A DNA stretch of 64,000 nt, from positions 4,216,001 to 4,280,000 of the forward strand of contig JADPYG010000088.1 of the NCBI GenBank assembly GCA_017654735.1, in the 5' to 3' direction. Source of the DNA: Vishniacozyma victoriae (lineage: Eukaryota; Basidiomycota; Tremellomycetes; Tremellales; Bulleribasidiaceae). Of the stretch, positions 37,984-49,444 are shown piece after piece. The notes below the pieces were generated by a model, which saw only the letters and a list, made by a program, of their open reading frames with translations, did not search any database and had not been told where the DNA came from. Within the stretch, counting starts at the first letter, position 1. Each line of letters opens with the position of its first letter. Both the position numbers and the translations under genes were made by a program.

Positions 37984-38749
37984 TCAATACGCAGGAGGAG
38001 AGGGTAGAAGCATCACATTATGGTAGGCAGGAAAAAGAATGAAGGCGGGAGGATGGATATTGAAGCTGCAACCGAGATTGCTTATTGACCATCCAGTCTG
38101 AACTACGTTATACCCAGAACACTCAGCTTGAACAGCGTAAGTCAGCTTGGTAGTCTGGGGACTAGAGCTGATAAATGTAGTGCATACTCGATATACTGGA
38201 ACTGGACACCCCGATATCAGCAAATAGTAAGTATAATCACCAGGAGCTCCGGTTTCAATCCTCGGATTCACCATTCCTTGAAGTCTACCACCACTTGGGA
38301 ATTGACGGGCTGCTCCTGGGCGATGAAGGACAGAGTACTGATATGTAGTGAATGGCTAACCCATCAACACCGAGATACACTAGCATCAATAGTCGGACAC
38401 CCACCTCTACTCGCTTATATCTCAATAGCGGACGGAGAATGTCTAGCTCGTGAGCGATTCGAGGTTATTGAGGTGAGCTAATCGTCCCTGCTCAACCTAG
38501 AATCTAGCTGACCATATAGCGTATGTTGCAGCCTTGTGGAAAGCCTCCTGGGAAGACGGAGTAGGATTGAGGCTGAGTAGCTGTAGAGGAGGTTTCCTCC
38601 AAATCTTCAAATGTTGTAATTCCCCATGTATCATCTGGCATACTATCTGCGCCCACTTCTGTAATCTTCTGAGGTCCACGCTGCTCGTCCAAACAAAGTC
38701 GTATAGCGTATTGAGCATTGTACAGCTGTATATTACAAAAGGGGCCCAA
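37984..38749 (-). CDS. hypothetical small protein, structure uncertain
   Basis: Two stretches on the minus strand look coding. The upstream one (38504-38749) reads IQLYNAQYAIRLCLDEQRGP and then QSYSVFPGGFPQGCNIRYM. The downstream one (37984 to about 38335) reads RPGAARQFPSGGRLQGMVNP, APGDYTYYLLISGCPVPVYR, then LTYAVQAECSGYNVVQTGW, and stops at 37984. They share phase 0 across a gap of about 160 bases with GTCAGC and ATATCAG ends. The start codon is not found: the frame is closed by a TGA just upstream unless a 5' intron exists. No family is recognised. The plus strand is also open here, so the call is weak. Confidence 0.35.
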
Positions 38750-38937
38750 CCGCCACGCTCAATTCAACGCTAGAGTAGTTAGTCAAGACGCGACTTGATT
38801 GAGCTTTGACATTAACCTTGTACTATCTCTCTTTCTCTTACTCTACATACCTTTACTCCTTATATACCTAATAGACCAGCTAGTCTGAGTCTGTTCCTTT
38901 TCACTCGCTACACCTAATCATCAAGAGGAGAGATACA

Positions 38938-40636
38938 ATGGCAGATGGAATTGGAATTTCAAAGTACGTTCCTTGGTGTCTTGCGAGAGAGTTTTGGCTA
39001 ATGATCAGCTTGCCCAACCAGGTATGTGCATACCATCTTCTGACACCGTGCTTGGGAATCAGAGGACAATACGACCGTATGGAAAACGACTGACAACGCA
39101 GCGGCACAAAATTGTCAACCAGCGAGGAGCGCATTTCACTATCATGGTAGTTGGTAAGTCTCACGTCCTTCAGCTCATCTCCCTTGTCAGACTGTATCAG
39201 CTAGCTCCAATGAAGCGAGCTGACGATCAGGCGAGTCCGGACTTGGCAAGACGACAATGATCAACACTCTTTTTGCATCCGAAATCTGTGCGCCTAGAAA
39301 CTACAGGCAAAGGTATGTCAGCTCACGGGGGCTCGACTCGCAGCAACTGAGCAGCAGACACCCAAAGCAGCTCGACAAGACTACCGAGATTGAAATCTTG
39401 AAAGCGGATTTGGAGGAGAGGGGATTCAATATCAAAGTGAGCTTCCTGCCCCGCGATACGAAGGACCGAGCTCATGAATAGTTGACTGTGGTTGATACCC
39501 CTGGCTTTGGTGACTATGTCAATAACCGAGACAGGTCAGCTGCTTCGGTCCGCCTACAAGACGCAAGCTGATCAACAGCTGGACTCCTATTGTCGACTTC
39601 ATTGATGATCAACACGAGTCCTACATGAGGCAGGAACAACAACCCCACAGGTCCGACAAGCAGGATTTGAGGATTCACGCTTGTCTTTACTTCATCAAGC
39701 CTGGAACTACGTAAGCTTGAAAGGCCCGAGACAAATGGAGCACAGCTGACGATTAGTGTCAAGCCCCTCGATGTCGAGATGATGAAGAGGCTTGGGACCA
39801 GGGTCAACTTGATCCCCGTCATTGCCAAGGCTGATACCATGACTCAAGAGGATCTACACAACTTCAAGTACATCGTACGTATTGGATGATCGTGGACGTG
39901 TTTGCAACTGACGTATAGATCCGAGAGGTCATTGCTGCTCAGAACATCAAGATCTACAGCCCACCCATTGATCCCGAGGAGCCTACTGCTGCGGAACACG
40001 CTACTGCTCTGCACAATGTTATGCCTTTCTCCATTATTGGAAGTACCGAAGACGTTACCACCGCCGATGGTCGAACGGTCAAAGGACGAGAGTACCTCTG
40101 GGGTGTCGCCGAGGGTCAGTCTTCTGTCGACCTCTCGCCCGTCAGCCAGCTGACAAACAGTCGAGAACGAAGACCATTGTGATTTCAAGAAACTTCGATC
40201 CCTCCTTATCCGAACTTACATGCTTGACTTGATCACCTCGACTGAAGAGACGCACTACGAGTCATACCGACTTGCTCAGATGGAAACTCGTAAATTCGGA
40301 GAACCAAAAGTCAAGAAGGTCGACAACCCAAAGTTCAAGGAGGAAGAGGAGATGCTCAGGAAGAGGTTTACTGAACAGGTCAAATTGGAGGAAAGCAGGT
40401 TCAGGCAGTGGGAGCAGCATGTAAGCTGTTCGAAACCTCTTGTAGATGGAAAAGCTAATGATCAGTTGATTGCAGAGAGGGATCGATTGAACAAGGATTT
40501 GGAAAGTGCCCATTCTACCATCAAGGCTCTCGAGGTGAGCTTCTGGTAGTCGTTCGATGCCCAAGCTGACAGACAGGGCGAATTGGAACAGGTTGCAAAC
40601 TACCACAAACAAGGTGGATCAGTCGGACGACGATAA
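38938..40636 (+). CDS. CDC12: septin (Cdc12 type)
   Basis: The ATG at 38938 opens MADGIGISN, spliced to LPNQ, then [17 protein letters not shown]. The GISNLPNQR-K-IVN start is the Cdc12 signature. GTPase motifs are present: G1 [10 protein letters not shown]3 DTPGFGD, and G4 in IPVIAKADT. The septin elements [30 protein letters not shown] and [20 protein letters not shown] follow. A C-terminal coiled coil ([20 protein letters not shown], then [19 protein letters not shown]) ends GGSVGRR. The total is about 390 residues in ten or so exons. It forms heteropolymeric filaments at the bud neck with Cdc3, Cdc10 and Cdc11 orthologues. Confidence 0.93.
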
Positions 40637-41008
40637 ATCTATCTCTCCTGAATGTGTACCCGTGTCACCTTGTTTGGATAGATACTACATCTACTTTTCT
40701 CATTTAAAAATATCTCCTCATGTTGATGACATCACGATAATTGCTGCTACGAGTCACTTTGGGCGTGTCTGATTCGGGCATGGGTTGAGATGGCCCGGTG
40801 TCAGATCTACGCCTGTGCTAGATTGTTTGTGTGGAGGACAATCCGGATGAGAAGCGAAAGGAGGCGTGGATCCTTTGATTGACCTCGCCCCCGGCGATAG
40901 ATCTGGAATTAATAAAGCTCATGTCGAGTCGTGCTTTGCCTTCTTACTTATATCACCCCATACTTCACTCACCAGACTTATCATTTCTATTCGAATCTAC
41001 TCAATAAG
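40637..41008. promoter_or_regulatory. intergenic region before the GFA pair
   Basis: About 370 bases with the CDC12 3' end and the promoter of the first GFA gene. No distinct site is recognised. Confidence 0.35.
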
Positions 41009-41589
41009 ATGCCTCACTCTGGACAATGCCTGTGTGGCGATATCAAACTTCAAATCGCATCCACCCACTCTTCCCAAGATTCGTGCCATTGTAAGCCTCT
41101 ATCTTTTATTCTATCAGATTCAGCTGAGTACAGGCTCCGACTGCAAGCATATCTCAGGAAGTGCATTTGCTTCTAACGTAATTGTCAAAAATGAAGATCT
41201 AACCGTGAGTCCCAACAGAGATGGGGACTAATGATAAATCACTGGATCCCCCATGATTTATGTATCTCCCGGTGCTTCTGGTAAACCAGGTTCGTGCTTC
41301 CATTCCTCTAGTTCCCCCGAATATACTAGAGGAGGTGGAAAACTGATATCAGTAACTCGATCTTTCTGCGGGAAATGCGGTTCACCCTTGACTACCACCT
41401 GCGTCCCATTAGTGGGAAGTACTATCGTCCGTATGTCTTTATCACCCGGATCCTGTCTCTAATAGGAGAGGTAAGGCTGATCATCTAGAAACTGGAAACT
41501 TTGAGGATTTCGCTAAGATTCCATTCGGGTCTGAGAGGTATGGAAAGGAGAAATGGACTGGAATTGGGGAGTTTACCAAGGATGTTTAG
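41009..41589 (+). CDS. GFA/CENP-V-type zinc protein, copy 1, with abnormal intron
   Basis: The ATG at 41009 opens MPHSGQCLCGDIKLQIAST. Intron 1 (GTAAGC...GTACAG) joins to give CHCSDCKHISGSAF. The C-x-C and C-x-C-x2-C cysteines match the glutathione-dependent formaldehyde-activating (GFA) fold, a zinc-binding family of mostly unknown substrate. The next homologous block is TGSPMIYVSPGASGKPGSCF and then SVTRSFCGKCGSPLTTTC, with the final zinc cysteines, ending in FEDFAKIPFGSERYGKEKW. The trouble is intron 2: the donor at 41205 has no AG acceptor in the needed phase before the next block. The best position (about 41238) is preceded by AA. Either this splices unusually or the copy is damaged. Length is about 150 residues if spliced. 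Confidence 0.6.
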
Positions 41590-41674
41590 TCTATCTATTG
41601 ATCGTTGAGTTACTTGATTAGTAAGCTAGTTGAGATGAATACCAAAGTACGGTATAACCTCGCATGGACCGCGA

Positions 41675-41689
41675 CCTCGTTTTGCGAGG
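41675..41689. other. short hairpin CCTCG-TTTTG-CGAGG
   Basis: A perfect 5-bp inverted repeat with a 5-base loop lies between the two GFA copies. It could be part of the 3' end of copy 1 or a protein site for copy 2; the sequence does not say which. Confidence 0.3.
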
Positions 41690-41818
41690 CACTGTCCGGG
41701 ACCAAAGGATGAGAAGGGTCCTTTCGTGCGCCATATAATAGATTGGATTGCGTCTTATGCTTCTCAGCTCTCACCTTTACCTCGACCAGTCAAGTCAGAT
41801 CATTAATCAAGAGTCACA

Positions 41819-42451
41819 ATGCCCCACGAAGGTCAATGTAGATGTGGCCAAGTCAAGATTCACATTGCGTCGACCCACACCGCTCAAGATACATGCGCTT
41901 GTGCGTAGTACTCTTTGCCACTGAACTGAAGGCAGGTTCGAATTGTAAACATACCTCTGCGAGTACGAGTACGATCGGCGACATTCAAGTCATTGTTAAG
42001 AATGAGGACCTGACTGTAAGTCACAACTCATGTCAGCCGTGGCTCAATAGCCTTGCATACGGACTGAGCTTAGATCAATCGGACACTTCGAACAGAGAGA
42101 CAGACATTTTCCAGCGCCGAGATCCATATGTGTCAGTCCCTTCTTCTCCCTCTCCTTGTCACAACAAACCATCCACCGCTCGCGACGAGGGCGGCGTGGG
42201 GACCACGCTGACAACAAGCAACTCGCTCAAACTGTGTAACCTGTGGCTCTCTCATCACTACCATCTGCGAGAAAATGGAGGGATGTACCTTCGTACGTAA
42301 GTCGTCTTTGCTGCTACGTGACATACCTGGCTGAGTTTCTGCAGATACCAACAACTTCGAGGATCTCAGAGGGATCCTATGGTTCGAGATGGACAGCGAG
42401 GACACCTCATTCGGGCCGTTGAGAACTCGATGGCATGTAGGCCATCCATAA
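41819..42451 (+). CDS. GFA/CENP-V-type zinc protein, copy 2, possibly disrupted
   Basis: A tandem paralogue of the gene just upstream. The ATG at 41819 opens MPHEGQCRCGQVKIHIAST, and a 35-nt intron joins to CACSNCKHTSAS. DIQVIVKNEDLT follows and matches VIVKNEDLT in copy 1. A longer second intron ending TTTTCCAG gives DPYVSVPSSPSPC. The last zinc block (TRSNCVTCGSLITTIC) is in a different frame from this exon. It joins only through a one-base frameshift near 42210 or a third, 61-nt intron with a weak GTCACA donor and a CTGACAACAAG end. The C-terminus (TNNFEDLRGILWFEM) is diverged. All zinc cysteines are kept. It may be a decaying duplicate or a copy with a newly gained intron. Confidence 0.5.
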
Positions 42452-42715
42452 AGCTGGAGGGAGAGTGTATACGCCATACCTATCATTAGCGCTCAGTTGT
42501 GACCTGCAGTACGAGTATGCATTGGTATTATGTATCTACTTCTTCCCCCACTCTCGGCCGCACTGAACATCCGCTCAAATCCAACCTCCACTTGATGACG
42601 AAGTACCTCCACCTACCTATCCGCCGAGCTAATGCTATATATATGAGCTGGTCACGAGTATCCTTAAAACTATCTATAATATCAGTTAATGAGATTAACC
42701 CAGGTACTACGAAGA

Positions 42716-43876
42716 ATGACAACAATCAAATTAAACGACGGAAAATCAATCCCAGCAATTGGATGGGGGTATGTTCCCACTCTCTTATCATTACACCTTT
42801 ATGGGACGTGGGGCTGATTACAGAAATGGAACTGGGGGGATTGAACAGTCTGGCCAGAAAGCTATTGACCTCGGCGCCACTGCTTTGAAGGCGGGCATAT
42901 TACATATTGACACTGCTCAGTATTATGGAACTGAGGCTGAAACTTGGGGAGCCATTGAGAAAGCGGGCATGAAGAGGGATGATGTTTGGGTGACTGATAA
43001 GAGTAAGCAAACACCCTTCCCGCGGTGAAATCATGCTGATATGTAGTCTCCGGTAGTACGTCCTTTGCATAGCTCCAGGGAAGAGCAGATGACTAATGAC
43101 AGACTGCTCCACAGCCCCCGAATCAATCAAGGAAAACGTCCAGAAATCCCTCTCAAAACTCCAATCCCCCCCAGACCTCCTTCTCATTCACGCCCCAACA
43201 GTACCAGAAAACGGAAAGATTGGGGAATTTTGGACTATCTTGGAAGGTTTGGTGAAGGATGGGACGTTGAAGGGTACTAGTTTGGGTGTCTCGAATTTCA
43301 GGCCTCAGGATTTGGAGGATGTTTTGAAGGTTGCCAAGATTAAGCCTGTTGTTAATCGTGAGTCCGTCCCTCAATCGGTTTGTGTTGACAGCGACAAATT
43401 CAAAGGTGATTACATGCAACACTGCTGATATCAGAAATGGAGTTCCACCCGTACCTCCTCGCCCACACCCAGCCCGTAATGGACATTCACTCAAAACATC
43501 AAATCGTAACTCAAGCCTACGGCCCACTCTCTCCAGTCCTCCGTCACCCAGGCGGACCCCTCAAACCAATCCTCACCAAAATCGCCGAGAGATTAGGTAC
43601 AGATGAAGCAAACGTTCTTCTCAAGTGGACCGTCCAAAAGGGTGTGGTTGCTATCACTACTTCTTCTAATGAGGGTAGGATCCAGAAGATGGCGGGTGTT
43701 GGTAAATTGAAGGATTTGACGGATGAGGAGATGGAGGAGATTGATAGAGTTGGAAGGGGGGTCCATTTTAGGGCTTATGCCGTGAGTTCTTGTTGTCCAA
43801 ACAGCCGAATCGCACTAATTGACAGGAACACATGAGCACCGATTTCCCAGCCCCAAAGTTGCCGGATGGGAAGTAG
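42716..43876 (+). CDS. aldo-keto reductase
   Basis: The ATG at 42716 opens MTTIKLNDGKSIPAIGWG, the classic AKR N-terminus. Catalytic residues are visible: Asp and Tyr in HIDTAQYYG, Lys in WVTDKISG, and His in LLLIHAP. Further family motifs are LGVSNFRPQDLEDVL, PVVNQMEFHPYL, and the cofactor-binding ANVLLKWTVQKGVVAITTSS. The total is about 290 residues in six exons, including a tiny ISG exon between two introns. It should be a cytosolic NADPH-dependent carbonyl reductase of the Gre3/Ypr1 or diketogluconate-reductase kind; the substrate is not predictable. It sits next to the GFA pair, so a shared aldehyde-handling role is possible but unproven. Confidence 0.9.
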
Positions 43877-44240
43877 TCACCTGAGCCTCGTAGAGACGAC
43901 GGGACAAGTAAGGAATGAACGAGGTGAAAAAGAAAAGTGAGAAGGAAGCGGATACTGCAGTCATGCATATTGTGTCCCAGTTACGAGAACCATGCTTCAC
44001 CAAAGCCAATGGCACCAGCATCATTACGAGACCAGCTATGATATTTCTGTCGCCGGCGGAGTTGACCGGCAAATCAAGTATCCGGCAAAATGACGATTTG
44101 GATCGATGATCTCTCACAATTGATCACTTTCAACCACACGCCCATATACCTACATATCTACCATCAGGATACAGCTACCTACAGCTCAACTCGTCATATC
44201 ATACGAACACAATATCACTTGACACGCGTCGAGGCCAGGA
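43877..44240. other. intergenic region
   Basis: About 360 bases with the AKR 3' end and the promoter of the small disordered protein. No specific element is seen. Confidence 0.35.
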
Positions 44241-44609
44241 ATGAACAACTCCAAACGCCCCGCATTCAATTCCAAAACCACCCATCCAGCTTCAATCCCA
44301 AATATGCCCAACCAGAACCAAAAACGAGAACACTTCACTTCCTCCTCCGAGGGGAAGAGAGGGGGAGAAGGGAAAGAAGGAGGTACCTCAACAGAACTAG
44401 AGATTGGTCAATCAGGAGGAGCGGGTGGTGGGGGTACAGGAGCTGGATCATTGGCTGGAGCGGGGAACGAGGGGGATATTGATGATCTTGCTGCGTCTGG
44501 GTCTTCGTCTTCGGGAAAAGGGAAGGGGAAAGGGATCGATAGTAGTAAAGTACATCCTGGGAGTATTGGTTCTGGAAATGGAAAGGGAAAGAGGGATTCA
44601 AAGTTGTGA
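44241..44609 (+). CDS. small disordered Gly/Lys-rich protein
   Basis: A single 122-codon exon starts MNNSKRPAFNSKTTHPASIP. The sequence is low in hydrophobic residues and rich in Gly, Ser and Lys (GGEGKEGGTSTELEIGQSGG, then SSSSGKGKGKG and GNGKGKRDSKL). It could be a small stress or chromatin-associated protein, but no family is recognised. Support is limited to the open frame, a clean ATG and composition. The reverse strand is open too, so this may not be a gene. Confidence 0.4.
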   Translation: MNNSKRPAFNSKTTHPASIPNMPNQNQKREHFTSSSEGKRGGEGKEGGTSTELEIGQSGGAGGGGTGAGSLAGAGNEGDIDDLAASGSSSSGKGKGKGIDSSKVHPGSIGSGNGKGKRDSKL

Positions 44610-45271
44610 TTTTGAGTAGGTGAGTGTTCGTGAGTGATCTCTTCCTTCATTGATGCATAGGCTGATAGTAGGCGTGGATGAGGATGATGTCATTTGAATA
44701 TACTTGTACATGTATCAATGTACTGTATCCTGATATGAGGTCCGTGCTCAAAACGCACAGACCCTCTTTGAATTGGTATATCAACCGTTCAATCCCGTTC
44801 TCTTCTTCTTTCTCTTCTCTACTCTCTCACTCACTTTCACTACTCATCGCATGGCATACTGTCGATACTCTAACATACTATATCACTGTTGTATACTTAG
44901 TATAATCATAGCTGTACTGTAACTTACTGTATTTAACCTACTCAATATCATAGACTGTCGATAATACTACCCCTATTCATTTGTCAAAGTAAGTACTTCC
45001 TGTTCTCTCTCTTCCTCCTCTTTCATTTACTTTCTCTCTTTTTCATTTATCTCAATCTCTTCTTCTACTGCTATTACTCCTCTTCGCTATGTGAAGTATA
45101 ATTCGAAGCTGTCCTTCAAAAGCGAGATATTCTCTGCCGTCTTCCCATTTCCTTTCTCCCCACCTTCTCTTTATTCTTCCTTTCCTTCTTGCTTTCTCTC
45201 TGATCTCGTTCCTGTCTTCATATTTTCCTATCAGCTATACTGATTTGAAGCAAAAAAGTATATATTCCGAA
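44610..45271. promoter_or_regulatory. pyrimidine-rich upstream region of the Argonaute gene
   Basis: About 660 bases. From about 44790 to 45240 the plus strand carries long C/T tracts (runs of TCTCTC and TTCTTCTTT). Such tracts are common in promoters and 5' UTRs here, but this one is the longest in the window. No gene is seen. Confidence 0.5.
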
Positions 45272-48200
45272 ATGTCATACGGAGGTCGATACGCAGATTA
45301 CGATGACGAGCCGTCCCGGAGGCAAGCTCCTCGAGAAGAAGTAAGCTTCTACAAACAAGGATTCTATTTACTCAAGCTGACCCGCAGCGACCGTATCAAT
45401 CGCGATACGAAGATATCCCCTCAACCCCTACTCAGAGGTCTCGAGCCGACGACCCCTCCTCTCGACAAAATACCCGAGAAGTCCCAATTCCCTTCCGAGG
45501 CGGTCCTCCTCCACCACCTACCCCTCCTGGCAGATTCCAATCTCCTCCTCAAAGTACCTGCGCCCGAGGTTTCCCACCTCCCCCAACTGAAGCTTTCTCT
45601 GCTTTATCGGTTTCGGTGAATACCTCCATCGCTGGCGGAGTCCAACGATCCGAAATATCTCATTTGAGAGGTATTGAAGCTGTTGAAAGACGACTTACTC
45701 AGCTTAAACCCTCTCCTTTTGCCGTTAGGCCTGGACATGGGGTTGCTGGGAAAGCTTTAACTGTCAAGACCAACTACTTTCAAGTAAGGCCTTGGAATGG
45801 TGAAACCCCCAAGATTATTCAGTACGTCAGCTATCATCCGCTGTTCGATTCGTGGAACAGAGCTGATGGTAGCCACTATGATGTCGAGATTGATCCCCAT
45901 GTGAAGGTTGTCAATCAGAAGAAACCAAAGGCGTTACTTCGAGCAGTATGGGAACAACTCGTTCTCGATCAGAAGAACGATCCTTGGGTCGGACCCTTCT
46001 CCGCCTCAGCCTTTGACGGAAGGAAGAACGCCTATACTCCAATCGAGTTCCCTATGGGTCGAGGTACTTCATTTCAGCTGATGGGTTCTGGAGGAACAAG
46101 CTGATCCATAGAAAACTCTCAAACATTCTCTGTCGCTGTTAATACCGATGGTGTTGTACAGAAACCTGGTCAATTTTCTGGATCAGAGGATGAACAGAGG
46201 AAATGGAAGATTGTAATCAAGCATGTCGCTTTAATTGATCTCGAGGCTGTTATCAAGTTCTGTAAAGCCGATAATGGGTCTGCCACAGTTGAAGAAGCTT
46301 GTTTGACTGGTAAGCTCTTCCCCTACCTCTTCTCAGGAATGGCCAGCTGATGATCAGCGCTCATGGCGGCGAATGTCCTTCTTCGAGATGTCCCTTCTAA
46401 GAAATACGCTCAAGTCGGTGCTGCCGGGAACCGATTCTTCTCATCAGAAGGGGCGGTGCCGATCGCCCATGGGGCAGTGGTCTGTAAAGGCTTCATGCAG
46501 TAAGTGCTACTGCGACCTCTGCTGTCAGAGAAAAGCACTAATATTAGATCATTCCGATACTCATCCTGCGGATTACCAGTACTCAACCTCGACGTTGGGT
46601 ACTCTGCCTTCCTCGCTTCTGGACCTGCTATCGACGTGATCGCCAAGATCATCGGTATGCCCGCCGCAATGGGCCGAGGGGGTTATACGGGTGGTATCCA
46701 GCCTAAAAGGGAATTGACAGAGATGAACGAGAGGGATATCGCCAGAGCCAAGTCCAAGCTTAGAGGCGCAAAGGTAAGTGAACTCAGCTATCATCTCCTG
46801 CACGATAAGCTGATAGATAGTTTACTGTAACTCATCGAAAATCAAGTCGACTCCATACTGTCCAATCCATCACGCTCATGCCTGCCGAAAAGATCTTTTT
46901 CGCTCTGAACGGGAAAGACGGTCAAGCAGATCGAAGGGTTAGTATTTGTCAATACTTTGAAGAATTCCACGGGAGTACGGTAACGAAACCAAGGTTACCT
47001 TGTATCCAGGTCAGCTTACATCTTCGGGTTTTTGAACTGTCTGGACTAGAGCTGACAAACAGTATGGAAAGAAGGCATATGTCCCCCTTGAATTCGTTGA
47101 GTTGACTGAATGGAATTCACTTCCTCCCCTCAAACTCTCCCCGGATCAAACTGCAGAGTAGCTCGCCCACTCGCGCTCGTCACATAGTCGCCAAGCTGAT
47201 TTATAGGATGATCAAGATCTCCGCAGTTAAACCCCCTGATCGATGTGCTCAGATTATCAAGTGGCGACAAGAACTTGCTTATGAGCAACAAGACAAGATC
47301 AGAGCTTGGGGTCTTCAGGTCAGCTTGAATTATTCCTGTCACAGCAGCAACAAGCTGATGATCAGATCAATAAACAACTCATGAAAGTCCCCGCTAGGAT
47401 CTTGCCGGCTCCTAGTGTCATGTACGCTCGAAACCAAGATGCCCGACCAACCGACGGATCATGGAATCTCAGAGGTAAAGAGGTAAGCTCTTTCTTCCTG
47501 TATTTTCATTGAGAAGCAAGCTGATATCAGTTCTTCCGAAATGGCCAAGCACCCCTCAAAGCCTGGTCGGTAATTTCATTCGACAAATACACCAATGTTG
47601 ATGAAATGAAACGATACGTCATCTACCTCATGCAAACTCTTGAAAGGCATGGGGTCAAGATCGATAATAAACGACCTACCCTTGTTGGACCTGTTGATCC
47701 GACTAGGGAACAGAACGTAAAGTCTGCGTTGCAGAGTGCTGCTAGGGCAGCATTCCAGGCTGGGCAATGTGCGCCTCAGTTGATTTTCATTATCCTTCCT
47801 GGAAGGTAAGCTCCCGCCTTCTTTGGACCGCCAAGCTGATGAATAGGGATGCGTTCCTCTATGAACAGATCAAGAGGTTATCGTTCATGGACCTAAAAGG
47901 TAAGTAGCTATGTGGTCCCTGATCATCAATAGCTGATGATCAGCTCCTGTACCTACCCAATGTATGCAAGCGGCAAAGATCAGGGCTCCAAGGAGTATTG
48001 AGGCATACACCGGTAATCTGGTCATGAAGGTACAGGTAAGCTGCTGGTCAATGGCGATTGGACAAAGCTGACAAAAAGGCCAAGCTTGGCGGAGTAACCC
48101 ATCAAGTTCCTATCAAAGATCTCCCGGGAATGATCAGGGGCAAGACGATGCTACTTGGTGGCAATCTAGGATTTGTAAGTTGTTGGACGCTATCCACTAA

Positions 48201-49127
48201 GGCTCAGCTGATTCCCAGCCACCCACTCGATTTGGCCAGTTCGAAGGTGCCCCCACTGTCGCCTGTACCATTGCAACCTACAATGCCGACTGCGATGCCT
48301 ATTCCGCCCAAATCAGACTTCAAGAAGGACGATCTGAATTCATCTTTGACCTAGCCTCAATGATTCACGCCCACCTCACCATCTTTGCCAAACACAATAA
48401 TGGTACTTTCCCCGATAGGATCCTCATCTTCCGAGATGGGATTTCAGAAGGTCAATACGCTCCAGTCCTCGCGTACGAGAACGACGCTGTCATTCGAGCT
48501 TGCGCAAAGATCCAAGATGGTTATCGACCCAAGATCCTTATTTGCGTATGTGCCAAACGACACTCGACCCGATTCTTTGGTGATCAATATGATATTGACG
48601 TCTCTGGGAATCTCCACGCTGGATTGGTTGTGGATCAAGGAGTCACACACCCTTATGCCTTTGATTTCTTCATGCAATCGCATCAAGGAAGGGTAGGGAC
48701 GGCTAGGCCAACCCACCATGTCTGTCTGTTGGATGAGATTGGAGTCTCGCCAGATGAACTCCAGATGATGGTACATTCGCTCTGTTACACCTTTGCCAGG
48801 TGTACCAAATCGGTTTCACTTGTTCCTGTTTGCTATATTGCAGGTAAGTCAGCTGCCTCTGCTCCAAAGACGAAGCTGATGATCAGACCTGGTATGCCAG
48901 AAAGCAAGGATTATAGTCCATGAACCTAACCTCGCCAACTCTGCGCCATCCGAATCGTCCCATGGAGGGACGAACACTACGAGGTCAATGTTCAGGAAAC
49001 CAGGCGGAGAACTTGACGTGATGCAGGTACAGAGGGTACTTGAGAAGAATGCAGAGTTGGAGCTTGTGGTAAGCTGGCGATGGCTTGTTGTCTGGAGAAA
49101 GCTGATGAGTAGGGATGGTGGATGTGA
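45272..49127 (+). CDS. AGO1: Argonaute (RNA-silencing effector) with altered catalytic tetrad
   Basis: About 17 exons give about 950 residues. An Arg/Pro-rich N-terminus (GGRYADYDDEPSRRQAPREE) is followed by the N domain (LTVKTNYFQVRPWNGETPKI) and linker. PAZ comes next (FEEFHGSTVTKPRLPCIQ, YVPLEFVELTEWN), then MID with the 5'-phosphate pocket Y-x3-K in FLYEQIKRLSF and the Gln in PTQC. The PIWI domain reads LQEGRSEFIFDLASMIHAHL, ILIFRDGISEGQYAPVLAYE, KRHSTRFFGDQYD, GRVGTARPTHHVCLLDEIG and LCYTFARCTKSVS. The first catalytic Asp of GADVTHPP is replaced: the aligned text is GGNLGFPP. The Glu finger (SEFIFDL) and the RDG Asp are kept. The final His is replaced by Asp (CYIADLVCQKAR). It loads small RNA and silences repeats; slicing may be impaired. 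Confidence 0.93.
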
Positions 49128-49444
49128 TTGGCCACCTACAATAGAAGATTCTTATGTGATATAACCCGAAATACTGATGACTCCCTAATCCATCTCTACC
49201 ACGCTCATTAGACCTACACTCATTTATTTTTCATGTTATCGCTTTCGTATTCGTACCCCTCCCATACTCTACCTGTATCAGCCATGCATCACCTACCCTC
49301 CATATCATTATCATTGCATTGTCCACTCTAATCGATATTTGCAGTCATCGGGCAGGAGCATTCATTCATAAGGATATCACAACCTATTCGAGATCTAAAC
49401 AAAAGCAAATCACCCTATTCAATCAGAAAAGGCAGAGCACATCT
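49128..49444. other. convergent intergenic region
   Basis: About 320 bases between the Argonaute stop and the 3' end of the BAR-domain gene. No gene is evident. Confidence 0.4.

Noticed and set aside
38128..38481. A 117-codon plus-strand frame
   Set aside because: The minus strand reads more like protein in the same place (APGDYTYYLLISG and neighbours), but neither is strong; I kept only the minus-strand call, at low confidence.
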